From positions 30,180 through 94,179 of the forward strand of contig CAMYMC010000005.1 in assembly GCA_947259365.1 (NCBI GenBank): 64,000 nt of DNA, given 5' to 3'. Made by a program: the position numbers and the translations under genes. The notes beneath the pieces are model-generated. The model was not told where the DNA came from. It was given only the letters and a program-made list of their open reading frames with translations, and did not search any database. This DNA is from an uncultured Acidimicrobiaceae bacterium (GTDB taxonomy: Bacteria; Actinomycetota; Acidimicrobiia; Spongiisociales; UBA5794). Below, piece after piece: positions 34,192 to 42,020 of the stretch (its first letter is position 1; each line of letters opens with the position of its first letter).

Positions 34192-34839
34192 TCAGAAGGT
34201 GCCGTGGCGAGCGAAGACCTCGGTGATCGGCGAACCGCGCTGCAGCTCGGCCCGCATCGCCTTTTCGCGGGCGACCTGGGCCTCGGCGGCGGCGAGGACG
34301 TCGTCGACGAGGTCGCGGGGCACGACGACGACGCCGTCGACGTCGGCGAAGATCCAATCGCCGGGGTGGATGAGGGTCTCGCCGATCCGAATGTCGCGGT
34401 TCCAGTCGATGATGTTCCACCGGCCGATCGACGACGCCGGGGAGCGGAAGCGGCTGAAGACGGGGAACCCGAGCTCGAGGATGAACGAGGTGTCCCGCAC
34501 TCCGCCGTCGACGACGGCACCGACGCATCCGCGGCTGCGGGCTGCGATGGTCATGATCTCGCCCCAGTGCGCCGAGGCGTCATGGCCGCCACAATCCCAG
34601 ACCGTCACCGAGCCCGCCGGCACCTCCTCGAGCATGGCGAGGCGACGGGCCGAGTCGTCGTCGGTGATGTCGTCGGTCACGACACCGCGGCCGGGAAACG
34701 CCGGTCCCGCCATGCGCATGTCGAGCGTCACGGGGGCGAGGGCCGACGGCAGCACCTGGCGGCGGTGGCCGGCGGCGTCGAGAACGTCGGCGACGGCACC
34801 GGTGTAGAGACCGAGGAAACGGGTTGCGAGATCGGTCAC
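34192..34839 (-). CDS. RraA-like / 4-hydroxy-4-methyl-2-oxoglutarate aldolase-like protein
   Basis: 215 residues of the RraA/HMG-aldolase fold. The active-site segment GAVVDGGVRDTSFILELG contains the conserved Arg-Asp, and the following GDWIFADVDGVVVVPRDL is the second hallmark. Catalytic members cleave 4-carboxy-4-hydroxy-2-oxoadipate or HMG to pyruvate in aromatic meta-cleavage pathways; RraA proper inhibits RNase E and lacks catalysis. Operon context with an LLM and a DapA-type lyase favours the aldolase role. GAGGAGC lies before GTG 34839. Last gene of the operon. Confidence 0.85.
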   Translation of the reverse strand: MTDLATRFLGLYTGAVADVLDAAGHRRQVLPSALAPVTLDMRMAGPAFPGRGVVTDDITDDDSARRLAMLEEVPAGSVTVWDCGGHDASAHWGEIMTIAARSRGCVGAVVDGGVRDTSFILELGFPVFSRFRSPASSIGRWNIIDWNRDIRIGETLIHPGDWIFADVDGVVVVPRDLVDDVLAAAEAQVAREKAMRAELQRGSPITEVFARHGTF

Positions 34840-34849
34840 GTCGTGCTCC

Positions 34850-35389
34850 TCAGGTCGGCTCGTACGGCTCTCGCAGTCCCAGCCCGAGGCACACCCGGGC
34901 GAGGTAGGCGTAGTAGGCGGCGAGGCTGTTGGCATCGAGGATGTCGAGGTCGCTTGCACCGGCGTCACGGCACGCTGCGACGTCCGTCTCCTCGGCGTCA
35001 GCCGGGTGGGTGGCGACGAGCCTGGCATAGCGAGCGAGCGCGGCGGCGCCTGGCGACAGTGCGGATACCCGGCCTGCGATCAGATCGGCGGCAGTCGAGT
35101 TGTCCCCTCCCTCAGCGATGAACTTGGCCTTGACCCCCGAGGTGAGGAACTCGGAGCCGAGGGCGCCCGTGGCGGCGAGTGCCACCCCTTGCCGTTCCAG
35201 GGGGGACAGCGAGGACGGACACGCCTCGACGACGCGGTACAGCTCGGAGCGGATCTTGGTGAGATCGGGGTACAGGCTCCCCAGCATCGTCAGCTCGGTT
35301 GGCCGGCCCAGTACCGCCGCCTGCTGCTCGTACAGCATCGCCAGCACACCGTCGGCTTCCTCGAACGGCACGGTGTCGATCCAGGCCAT
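34850..35389 (-). CDS. AhpD/carboxymuconolactone-decarboxylase-like protein A
   Basis: 179-residue all-helical protein of the AhpD-like fold. It has LGSLYPDLTKIRSELYRVVEACPS and the C-terminal motif SDLDILDANSLAAYYAYLARV. The redox pair CxxC of true AhpD peroxidases is absent, so it is either a CMD-type enzyme (decarboxylase, hydratase or isomerase) or a non-redox member. It lies 3 nt after the LLM gene and 10 nt before the RraA-like gene. A paralogue opens the same operon. Confidence 0.75.
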   Translation of the reverse strand: MAWIDTVPFEEADGVLAMLYEQQAAVLGRPTELTMLGSLYPDLTKIRSELYRVVEACPSSLSPLERQGVALAATGALGSEFLTSGVKAKFIAEGGDNSTAADLIAGRVSALSPGAAALARYARLVATHPADAEETDVAACRDAGASDLDILDANSLAAYYAYLARVCLGLGLREPYEPT

Positions 35390-35392
35390 CGC

Positions 35393-36334
35393 TCACCCAC
35401 TCCCCGACGGGAGTGCCGCGGCAACCTCCCGGGCCCACGCAACCCGGGAGGGAACGTCCTCGATGGTGAACGCGAGGACGACGACGTGGCGGGCCTCCAG
35501 CCGGCCGGCGATGGCGGTCGCCTCCGCGATGTCGTCGCCGACGACGAACTCGCCCACCGCGGAGTCGGGGATGAGCGCCGCGGCGCGGTCCATGCCGCCC
35601 TCCATGAGCTGGTCGCGGATCTTGCCTTCGAGGCCCTCGTCGATCCCGAGCTCTCGTCGTGTGGCCACCGGGCTGTTGAGGACGCCGTAGACGAGAGCGT
35701 CCTTGATGTACGCCTCGTCGGCGGTCCGTAGCGGGGCCCACGCCACCGCAGCCCCCCTCGAGCGCACGGTGGCGGCGGCCTTCTCCAGGATGTCGTGGGT
35801 CTGGGCCCAGACGTAGGCGACGTCGCAACAGTCGCCGACTGCCGCGAGCATGCGGGGCCCCCGTCCGCCGCCGACCACGGGGACGTCCGGGATCGGCAGT
35901 GCGAACGGAACCGGGGAGTCGCCGCGTGCGGCGCGACGCAGGAGGTCGACGATGGCGCGCACCTGCTCCGGAGAGTCCGATCGGTCGATGCCGGCGAGCG
36001 CGGTGAGCTCGGAGCCTCCCGCGGCGATGCCGAAGAGCGAACGGCCCCCCGACATCTCATGGAAGGTGGCGAGGGCGGCGAGTGTGATGAACGGATGCCT
36101 CGTGTACGGGTTGGTGAGCCCAGGGCCGATGACGATCCGCTCGGTCGCGGCGGCTGCGGGACCGAGGATCAGCCACGCGTCGCGCCAGCCGAGGGCATCG
36201 GGGAAGGTGCAGAAGCCGGCGCCGGCGTCTTCGGCGGCGGCGGCGAGGTCGGCGCACTCCTCGAGGGTGGGGCGCATGACGTGGCAGATCACCCCGATCG
36301 ACCCGAGCTGCCTCCTCGTCGTGTTCACGCTCAC
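35393..36334 (-). CDS. LLM class flavin-dependent oxidoreductase
   Basis: 313-residue luciferase-like oxidoreductase. IGVICHVMRPTLEECADLAA, TFPDALGWRDAWLIL, IVIGPGLTNPYTRHPFITLA, GIAAGGSEL and GGGRGPRMLAAVGDCCDVAYV follow the family order. The GTG overlaps the stop of the DapA-like gene by 4 nt. It sits in the middle of a five-gene operon and is the best candidate for its oxygenase or F420-dependent step. Confidence 0.88.
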   Translation of the reverse strand: MSVNTTRRQLGSIGVICHVMRPTLEECADLAAAAEDAGAGFCTFPDALGWRDAWLILGPAAAATERIVIGPGLTNPYTRHPFITLAALATFHEMSGGRSLFGIAAGGSELTALAGIDRSDSPEQVRAIVDLLRRAARGDSPVPFALPIPDVPVVGGGRGPRMLAAVGDCCDVAYVWAQTHDILEKAAATVRSRGAAVAWAPLRTADEAYIKDALVYGVLNSPVATRRELGIDEGLEGKIRDQLMEGGMDRAAALIPDSAVGEFVVGDDIAEATAIAGRLEARHVVVLAFTIEDVPSRVAWAREVAAALPSGSG

Positions 36335-37230
36335 AGCTCGACTCCGGCGTGCGCCATGGCGGCCAGGCTCTCTTCCACCCTCACCGGCTCGAGGGGCTGG
36401 AGCGGCCGACGAACCCGGTCGGACGCGATGACCCCCATGCGGGCGAGCCCCAACTTGAACACCTGAACGAATTGTGGGGTGGCGCAGAGCGCGATCGACG
36501 CCACCGGGAGGACCCGCTCGTAGAACCGGGCTCGCGCTTCGTCGTGGCTGCCGGCACGGTACCCGTGGACGACCTCGGTGACGTCGCCGGGCACGACGTT
36601 GCCGACTCCGATGGCGACGCCGTCGACGCCGAGGGCCAGCTCGTAGAGGGTGAGGGCATCGTTGCCGCAGAAGACCCGCACCGTGGCTCCGGTGGCGTCC
36701 CGGATCGCGCCGACCTTCTGGGGCTGCGGCACGGTGAGTTTCACCATCGTGACGTTGGGGTGCGCCTCCGCGAGTCGCCCCGTCACGTCGACGGGTATCT
36801 CGATGCCACCGCCGCCGTCGTACAGCATGACCTCGGCGTCACCGGCGGCGTTGGCGACGGCGGCGAGGTGGGCCTCGATCCCGACCGCCGTGGAGAAGAA
36901 CGACGGTGCGTAGAACGGGGGCGGCACCATCACCGCGGCCGCCCCTGCCGCCACCGCCGACGTCGTGAGCGACACGGCTTCGTCGGTGCCGGTCGCCCCC
37001 ACACCTGCGATGACCGGCACGTCTCCGCACGCATCGATCGCGGTTGCGACGACCGCGGTGCGCTCGGCGGCGTCGAGACTGAAGAACTCCCCGGTCGAAC
37101 CCAACACGATGACCCCGTCGACGCCTCCGGCGACGAGGTGCCCGCTCAGCGATGCGAGGGACTCCCGGTCGAGGGCGCCGTCGGCAGTGAACGGTGTGAC
37201 GCTGAGGCAGAGGTGTCCGTCGATCGCCAT
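36331..37230 (-). CDS. DapA-family (dihydrodipicolinate-synthase-like) aldolase/lyase
   Basis: 299-residue class I aldolase barrel. The Schiff-base Lys is Lys164 (MVKLTVP), the catalytic Tyr is Tyr137 (MLYDGGG), and the carboxylate-binding loop is GSTGEFF at 44-50. The YNxP motif of DapA is changed to YDGGGG, so it is not a housekeeping DapA; KDG aldolase, hydratase-aldolase or a dehydratase function in ring catabolism is more likely. It starts 10 nt after one AhpD-like gene and overlaps the LLM gene by 4 nt. Confidence 0.88.
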   Translation of the reverse strand: MAIDGHLCLSVTPFTADGALDRESLASLSGHLVAGGVDGVIVLGSTGEFFSLDAAERTAVVATAIDACGDVPVIAGVGATGTDEAVSLTTSAVAAGAAAVMVPPPFYAPSFFSTAVGIEAHLAAVANAAGDAEVMLYDGGGGIEIPVDVTGRLAEAHPNVTMVKLTVPQPQKVGAIRDATGATVRVFCGNDALTLYELALGVDGVAIGVGNVVPGDVTEVVHGYRAGSHDEARARFYERVLPVASIALCATPQFVQVFKLGLARMGVIASDRVRRPLQPLEPVRVEESLAAMAHAGVEL

Positions 37231-37240
37231 CTCGGACGGC

Positions 37241-37861
37241 TCAGACGTCGCTCGGCTCGAGCGGTGCCGTCTCCGCAGCTCCCTCCGGCACGACGACGAC
37301 CGAGAACTCCGGGATGTCCGGCGACGGGCACATGAGTGTCTTGAGGCCGAGGCCGTTGGTGACGCGGTTGATGTAGCAGTAGTACGACGAGATGTTGTTG
37401 GCGTCGAGGATGTCGAGATCGCTCCAGCCATGGCCTCGCAACGTCTCGATGTCGTCTTCGGTCACCTCCCACGACGCCAGGACCACCTTGCGAACGTAGC
37501 CGAGAAGCGCATCGACGGCGTCGTCACCGGTGCGGGCTTCGAGGGGACGGGCGTAGATCTCGTCGACAAGGGCGCGGTCCATGCCGGTCTCGACGAGCTT
37601 CTCTCCCAGTCCCGACGCACAGTGCGGCGTGCGGTTGAGAACCGATGTCGTGAGTGCGATCGCGTGCTTGACCCACTCGGGCACGTTCGAAGGGCACGCA
37701 TCGACGACCTTGTAGAGGGTGAGCCGGGTGCTCGAGAGGTCGGGGTACAGGCTCCCCAGCTTCGTGAAGTCCTCGACCCTGCCCCGCACCGCGCGCTGCC
37801 GTTCGTACGCCTCGGCGATCACGCCGGTTGCAGCGTCGGGGTCGACCGTCTCGATCCACAT
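37241..37861 (-). CDS. AhpD/carboxymuconolactone-decarboxylase-like protein B
   Basis: 206 residues, paralogous to protein A of the same operon: WIETVDPDAATGVIAEAYERQ, LGSLYPDLSSTRLTLYKVVDACPS and SDLDILDANNISSYYCYINRV correspond segment by segment. It also lacks a CxxC pair, and has a C-terminal extension of about 25 residues. ATG 37861 lies about 9 nt after AGGGGAG; a GTG three codons upstream is possible. First gene of the operon, divergent from an SDR gene with about 127 nt between. Confidence 0.78.
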   Translation of the reverse strand: MWIETVDPDAATGVIAEAYERQRAVRGRVEDFTKLGSLYPDLSSTRLTLYKVVDACPSNVPEWVKHAIALTTSVLNRTPHCASGLGEKLVETGMDRALVDEIYARPLEARTGDDAVDALLGYVRKVVLASWEVTEDDIETLRGHGWSDLDILDANNISSYYCYINRVTNGLGLKTLMCPSPDIPEFSVVVVPEGAAETAPLEPSDV

Positions 37862-37987
37862 GTCGATCACGCTCCCCTGATCTGCTTGGCACCGGAGCCG
37901 TCGGCGCCGGTGATGCCACTGCGACCTTAGCCCGGCCGCACCGCCGGGTTCGTAAGCTGGCCGGGGACCGGATGTCGAGGAGGAACC

Positions 37988-38716
37988 ATGGATCTCACCG
38001 GCCGTATCGCGCTCGTGACCGGCGCCGCCCGCGGCATCGGGCTCGCCACGAGCGAGCTCCTCGCCGAGCGCGGCGCCGCCGTCGCCAGAGTCGACCAGGA
38101 CGCCGCAGGCCTCGACGGGTCGACCCAGGCCCGGTTCCACGACATCGTCGCCGACGTGACGAGCTCCGCCGAGGTCGCCGCCGCCGTCGGCGAGGTCGTC
38201 TCCCTCCACGGCCGGCTCGACATCCTCGTCAACAACGCCGGCGTCGCCGGCCGCTCGCTGCCGACGTGGGAGCTCGAGCTCGAGGACTGGTCGTCGGTGC
38301 TGGCCATCAACCTCACCGGTACGTTCCTGTTCATCCGCGCCGCCCTCGTTCCGATGCGAGCGCAGGGCTACGGCAGGATCGTCAACGTGGCGAGCATCGC
38401 CGGCAAGGAGGGCAACCCGAACGCGGTCCCCTACTCGGCCTCGAAGGCCGGGGTCATCGGTCTCACGAAGGCGGTGGCGAAGGAGGTCGCCGACCTCGAC
38501 CTCCTCGTCAACTGCGTGACGCCCGCGGTCATCACGACGCCGCTCCTCGACCAGGTCTCGGCGGCGCATCTCGAGTACATGCTGTCGAAGATCCCGATGC
38601 GACGGGCGGGAGACCCGGTCGAGGTGGCCCGGCTCATCGCCTGGCTCGCCTCCGACGAGGCCTCGTTCACAACGGGCGCCGTCTTCGACATCAGCGGGGG
38701 AAGAGCGACGTACTGA
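37988..38716 (+). CDS. SDR oxidoreductase (FabG-like)
   Basis: 242-residue classical SDR: VTGAARGIG, LVNNAGVAG, catalytic Ser in NVASIAGKEG and YSASK, and the FabG-like C terminus GAVFDISGGRATY. Expected to use NAD(P)H on a hydroxy or keto substrate in the cytoplasm. GAGGAGG precedes the ATG, and TAAGCT about 30 nt upstream may be the promoter. Divergent from the five-gene operon and likely linked to the same pathway. Confidence 0.9.
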   Translation: MDLTGRIALVTGAARGIGLATSELLAERGAAVARVDQDAAGLDGSTQARFHDIVADVTSSAEVAAAVGEVVSLHGRLDILVNNAGVAGRSLPTWELELEDWSSVLAINLTGTFLFIRAALVPMRAQGYGRIVNVASIAGKEGNPNAVPYSASKAGVIGLTKAVAKEVADLDLLVNCVTPAVITTPLLDQVSAAHLEYMLSKIPMRRAGDPVEVARLIAWLASDEASFTTGAVFDISGGRATY

Positions 38717-38810
38717 GCAACCCGAGCCGGGCCCCGGCCCGGTTGAGCGCTGCCACGGTGCACCGCTTCCGGCTCGAGGCAGGGCGCGACCGGCGGTAGC
38801 GTCCCCGGTC

Positions 38811-38910
38811 CCGACGCCCCGCATCGTCGCGGCGGCTCCGATGTTCGCCGAGTACGCGGAGAAGACGGAACGGGAACTCCCCGTGGACCGGATCACCCCC
38901 GCCGGCTGAG
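38811..38910 (+). pseudogene. C-terminal remnant of an F420-dependent nitroreductase (DDN-like)
   Basis: RIVAAAPMFAEYAEKTEREL followed by PVDRITPAG and a stop matches the conserved end of deazaflavin-dependent nitroreductase-family proteins (PMFAxYxxKTxRELPV). There is no upstream continuation. It lies about 100 nt after the SDR stop. Confidence 0.5.
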
Positions 38911-38938
38911 GGCCCCGCCGCGGCGACGCCTGGCGTTC

Positions 38939-40630
38939 TCACATGGTGGCGCGCTCAGCCGGCGGGACGGCGACGCGCGCGATCCGTTTCGAGAAGTAGT
39001 ACACCCGTTTCAGGTTGGCGATGACGTCGATCTCGAGCCGGTACGTGGCGACACGGTCCGGTTCGTCGGCGACGAGACGCCGCGCCTGGTGGGCGGCGGC
39101 GTCGCTCTCGAGGGCGTTGATCTCCTGTTTCATCGCCGAGACGCGACGCGCCGCCTCCTCGTCCTTGTCGGTGAGGGCCTTCATCGACAACTCCAGTCCG
39201 TGGAGCACGGCGTCGTGGAGCGCATGGAGGACGTGGCGGGTCGCCGGGCTCACGGAGAGGTTCGAGTCGATGCGGGTGATGCCGAGTCCGACGAGGTTGG
39301 TCTCGATCACGTCTCCGATGGCCTCGAGGTTGTTCGTCGCCTCCATGAGCCCGATGAGCTCCTCCGTGCTCGTCTCGCTGAGCCGAGTGCGCCCGATCTG
39401 ACCGAGGTAGTCGATGATGAGCCCGTGGAGACCGTCGACCTCGTCGTCCATCCGCTCGATGTCGAGGAGGTGCCAGCGGGTCCCCCCCAGGATCGCGGGG
39501 AGCACCTCGGCGAGCATCACCCGCACGCGGTTGGCCATTCGCAACAGCTCCATGCGGGCCCGGTCCAGCGCCAGCGTCGGGGTGCGGATGAGCGACGGGT
39601 CGAGGTACTTGGCGCGGATCACGGCATCCGCGGCATCCTCGCGGTCGGGAACGAGTCGCTTGACCAGCCGGGCAAACAGCGACGTGATGCCGATGAAGAG
39701 CACGGCGTTGGCAACATTGAACGTCGTGTGGGCGTTGGCCACCGCCCGGGCGGTGCCCCCACCGAGATCCTCCACGAACCCGGCGAGGACGCCGACGAAC
39801 GGCACCCAGATGAGCACCCCGCCCACGTTGAACAAGGTGTGGGCGACGGCCGCCTGCATAGCCTCTCGTGGTTTGCCGATGGCAGCGAGCTGGGCGGTGA
39901 CCGAGGTGCCGACGTTCGCCCCGAGGATGAGCGCGATCCCCGTCTCGAGCGAGATCAAGCCCTGCTGGGCGAGGACGATGACGACGCCGGTCGTCGCCGA
40001 CGACGATTGGATGAGCGCGGTGAACGCGGCGCCCACCGCGATGCCGAGCAGCGGGCTCTCGAGTCGGGTCATCGCGTCGATGAAGGGCTCAGAGGTGCGC
40101 AGGGGAGACATCGCGTCGCCCATGACGCTCATGCCGAAGAACACGAGCCCGAGCCCCATGAGGACGGTGCCCTGAGCCTGGCGGACGTCTCGCTTGGCAA
40201 AGAAGGCGAACCCGAACCCGATGGCGACGGCGAGCAGCGCGTAGGTGGTGACGTTGAACGCGATGATCTGGGCCGTCACCGTCGTGCCGATGTTGGCGCC
40301 GATGATCACCCCGAGCGACTGCTCGAAGGTCATGAGGCCCGAGGTGATGAAGCCGACGACCATCACCGTCGTGATCGACGACGACTGGATCACCGCCGTG
40401 ATCCCACCCCCCGTCAGCATGCCGACGATGCGGTTCGAGGTGAGGCGCTGGAGGATGTCGCGCATCCGGTCGCCGGCGACGAGCTTGAGCGCCTCCGTCA
40501 TCCGGTCCATGCCGAGGAGGAAGATGGCGAGACCGCCGAGCAGGCCGACGACGAGGAGGAACACGTCGATGTTCTCCGTGACGTCGGTGGTCGCCGGTTC
40601 CACGGCACTCAAGACGGCGGCGGGGATCAT
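38939..40630 (-). CDS. Na/Pi cotransporter family protein with PhoU-like tail
   Basis: 563-residue membrane protein. Two homologous halves each carry the QSSS motif (AVIQSSSITT and ALIQSSSATT), followed by GANIGTT and GANVGTS, the signature of PNaS/NptA-type sodium-phosphate cotransport. About eight or nine helices make up the first 330 residues. The C-terminal 220 residues are helical and resemble PhoU, expected in the cytoplasm. Bacterial members may import or export phosphate. A leader of about 50 nt with a TAGGTT box upstream is visible. Confidence 0.9.
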   Translation of the reverse strand: MIPAAVLSAVEPATTDVTENIDVFLLVVGLLGGLAIFLLGMDRMTEALKLVAGDRMRDILQRLTSNRIVGMLTGGGITAVIQSSSITTVMVVGFITSGLMTFEQSLGVIIGANIGTTVTAQIIAFNVTTYALLAVAIGFGFAFFAKRDVRQAQGTVLMGLGLVFFGMSVMGDAMSPLRTSEPFIDAMTRLESPLLGIAVGAAFTALIQSSSATTGVVIVLAQQGLISLETGIALILGANVGTSVTAQLAAIGKPREAMQAAVAHTLFNVGGVLIWVPFVGVLAGFVEDLGGGTARAVANAHTTFNVANAVLFIGITSLFARLVKRLVPDREDAADAVIRAKYLDPSLIRTPTLALDRARMELLRMANRVRVMLAEVLPAILGGTRWHLLDIERMDDEVDGLHGLIIDYLGQIGRTRLSETSTEELIGLMEATNNLEAIGDVIETNLVGLGITRIDSNLSVSPATRHVLHALHDAVLHGLELSMKALTDKDEEAARRVSAMKQEINALESDAAAHQARRLVADEPDRVATYRLEIDVIANLKRVYYFSKRIARVAVPPAERATM

Positions 40631-40690
40631 CAGCTCACCCGGCTCGGTCGGCGTGACGCGCGTTGGGACGCGTCCGGACCCGCGAACCTA

Positions 40691-40722
40691 GTCGCCTGCG
40701 GCGACCCCGAGCAGCGTGCTCG
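40691..40722 (-). terminator. Two adjacent small hairpins downstream of mscS-like gene
   Basis: GTCGCC-TGC-GGCGAC and CGAGCA-GCG-TGCTCG, each with a 6-bp perfect stem and 3-nt loop, lie 3' of the channel gene and 5' of the phosphate transporter gene. Terminator function is inference. Confidence 0.4.
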
Positions 40723-40759
40723 AGGGATTCTCGGCACGGCGACGGCACCCCGTCCGGCC

Positions 40760-41893
40760 TCAGTACCCGCCGTCGGCCGGCCGGTCCGGGATGAACTCGG
40801 CCGCCTCCGCCCTCTCCTGGTCCCCACCGGGGGCGGTGGTACCCGAGACGTCGTGCATCCACACCGTGCGCTGCGGGAACGGGATCTCGATGCCCTTCTC
40901 GTCGAAGGCCCGCTTGAGCCGTCCCCGCACCTCACGAGCCACCGCGAACTGCTCGGCGGGCTCGACCTTCAGCACCAACCTGATCGCGATGGCGCTGGCG
41001 CCGAAGCTCTCGACACCGAGGATCTGAGGCTCTTCGAGGACCGTGGCATGGTCGAGGGCGTCACGCCACACCGAGTCTGCGACTGCCTTGATGACCGTCA
41101 TCGCGTGGTGGATGTCGGTGTCGTAGGCGACCTCGACATCGAGCACCGCACGCGCCCATTCCTGCGACTTGTTCCCTACCCGGCGGATCTCGCCGTTGGG
41201 CACGTGCCACAGCGTCCCGTTGATGTCGCGAATCTTCGTCGTCCGGAGCTTGACCTCCTCGACGACGCCGCTCGCCTCGCCGACATCGATGATGTCTCCG
41301 ACCCCGTACTGGTCCTCGACGAGCATGAAGATCCCGGAGATGAAGTCCTTGACGAGGCTCTGGGCGCCGAAGCCGAGCGCGATGCCGACGATTCCGGCGC
41401 TGGCGATGAGCGGACCGAGGTTGATGTCGAACTCGCCGAGCGCCATCACGAGCGCGATCGTGAAGATGACGAGCGTCGCGGTGCTCCGCAGCACCGCGCC
41501 CAGCGTTTCGGCCCGCTGCCGTCCCCGCTCCGCCTGGACGGTGAGGCGGAGCGAGCGGCGCTCGGCGAGGCTGCGGAGGGCGGCGAGACGGCCGGGCTCC
41601 TCCTCGGTGTGGGCGTCCTCGCCCCCCTCGAGCGGGGCGTCCTCCGCCTTGGCCTCCTGAGCAGCGATGAGACGGGCGACACTGCTGTTGATGAGCCGGT
41701 GGACGAACCGGGTGACGATCCAGGCCACGAGCAGGATCAGCACGACTCTCGCCGGCCGGATGAGCACGTCTCCGATCTCGGCCAGTGTCTCGTTTCCGGT
41801 CGTGTCGAAGATCAGCTCGCACACGAACCCCGGGTCCGCACCGCAGGCGTCGCTCAACTCGGCGGCGAGAACAATGGGAAGCGCTCCTGTCAT
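40760..41893 (-). CDS. MscS-family mechanosensitive ion channel
   Basis: 377 residues. Three N-terminal hydrophobic segments end in the Gly/Ala-rich pore helix (NLGPLIASAGIVGIALGFGAQ), followed by the MscS beta domain (QYGVGDIIDVGEASGVVEEV) and the C-terminal domain. A charged linker of about 60 residues rich in Glu and Arg separates the first two helices, longer than in E. coli MscS. Acts as an osmotic safety valve in the cytoplasmic membrane. TATCGT lies upstream, and GAGGT precedes the ATG. Confidence 0.92.
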   Translation of the reverse strand: MTGALPIVLAAELSDACGADPGFVCELIFDTTGNETLAEIGDVLIRPARVVLILLVAWIVTRFVHRLINSSVARLIAAQEAKAEDAPLEGGEDAHTEEEPGRLAALRSLAERRSLRLTVQAERGRQRAETLGAVLRSTATLVIFTIALVMALGEFDINLGPLIASAGIVGIALGFGAQSLVKDFISGIFMLVEDQYGVGDIIDVGEASGVVEEVKLRTTKIRDINGTLWHVPNGEIRRVGNKSQEWARAVLDVEVAYDTDIHHAMTVIKAVADSVWRDALDHATVLEEPQILGVESFGASAIAIRLVLKVEPAEQFAVAREVRGRLKRAFDEKGIEIPFPQRTVWMHDVSGTTAPGGDQERAEAAEFIPDRPADGGY

Positions 41894-41941
41894 GGCTGAC
41901 CTCGAATCGACGTGGCGCGCACGATAGGAAGGGGAGGGCGC

Positions 41942-41955
41942 GAATCCCGGGATTC
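41942..41955. promoter_or_regulatory. 14-bp perfect palindrome in divergent intergenic region
   Basis: GAATCCCGGGATTC is fully self-complementary and lies midway between the channel gene and the divergent amino-acid oxidase gene. It could be an operator; no cognate regulator is encoded next to it. Confidence 0.35.
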
Positions 41956-42020
41956 CGGGCCCGGCGCGTTCATGTTGCCGGGCTGGTCGGTCGGGGCGAT
42001 GTAGCTGCGATGATGTCCGT

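Noticed and set aside
17155..38716. Integrative mobile element
   Set aside because: No integrase, transposase, direct repeats or tRNA target seen; broken genes at the edges are only weak support, so it is called a catabolic island.
39089..41899. Very long plus-strand open frame (about 936 codons) opposite the Na/Pi transporter and MscS genes
   Set aside because: It is antisense of two clear membrane-protein genes, has Arg/Glu/Asp/His-rich shadow composition and no domain; high GC keeps such frames open.
41936..41975. tRNA or attachment site around the palindrome
   Set aside because: No cloverleaf, CCA end or T-loop consensus; no integrase in the window.
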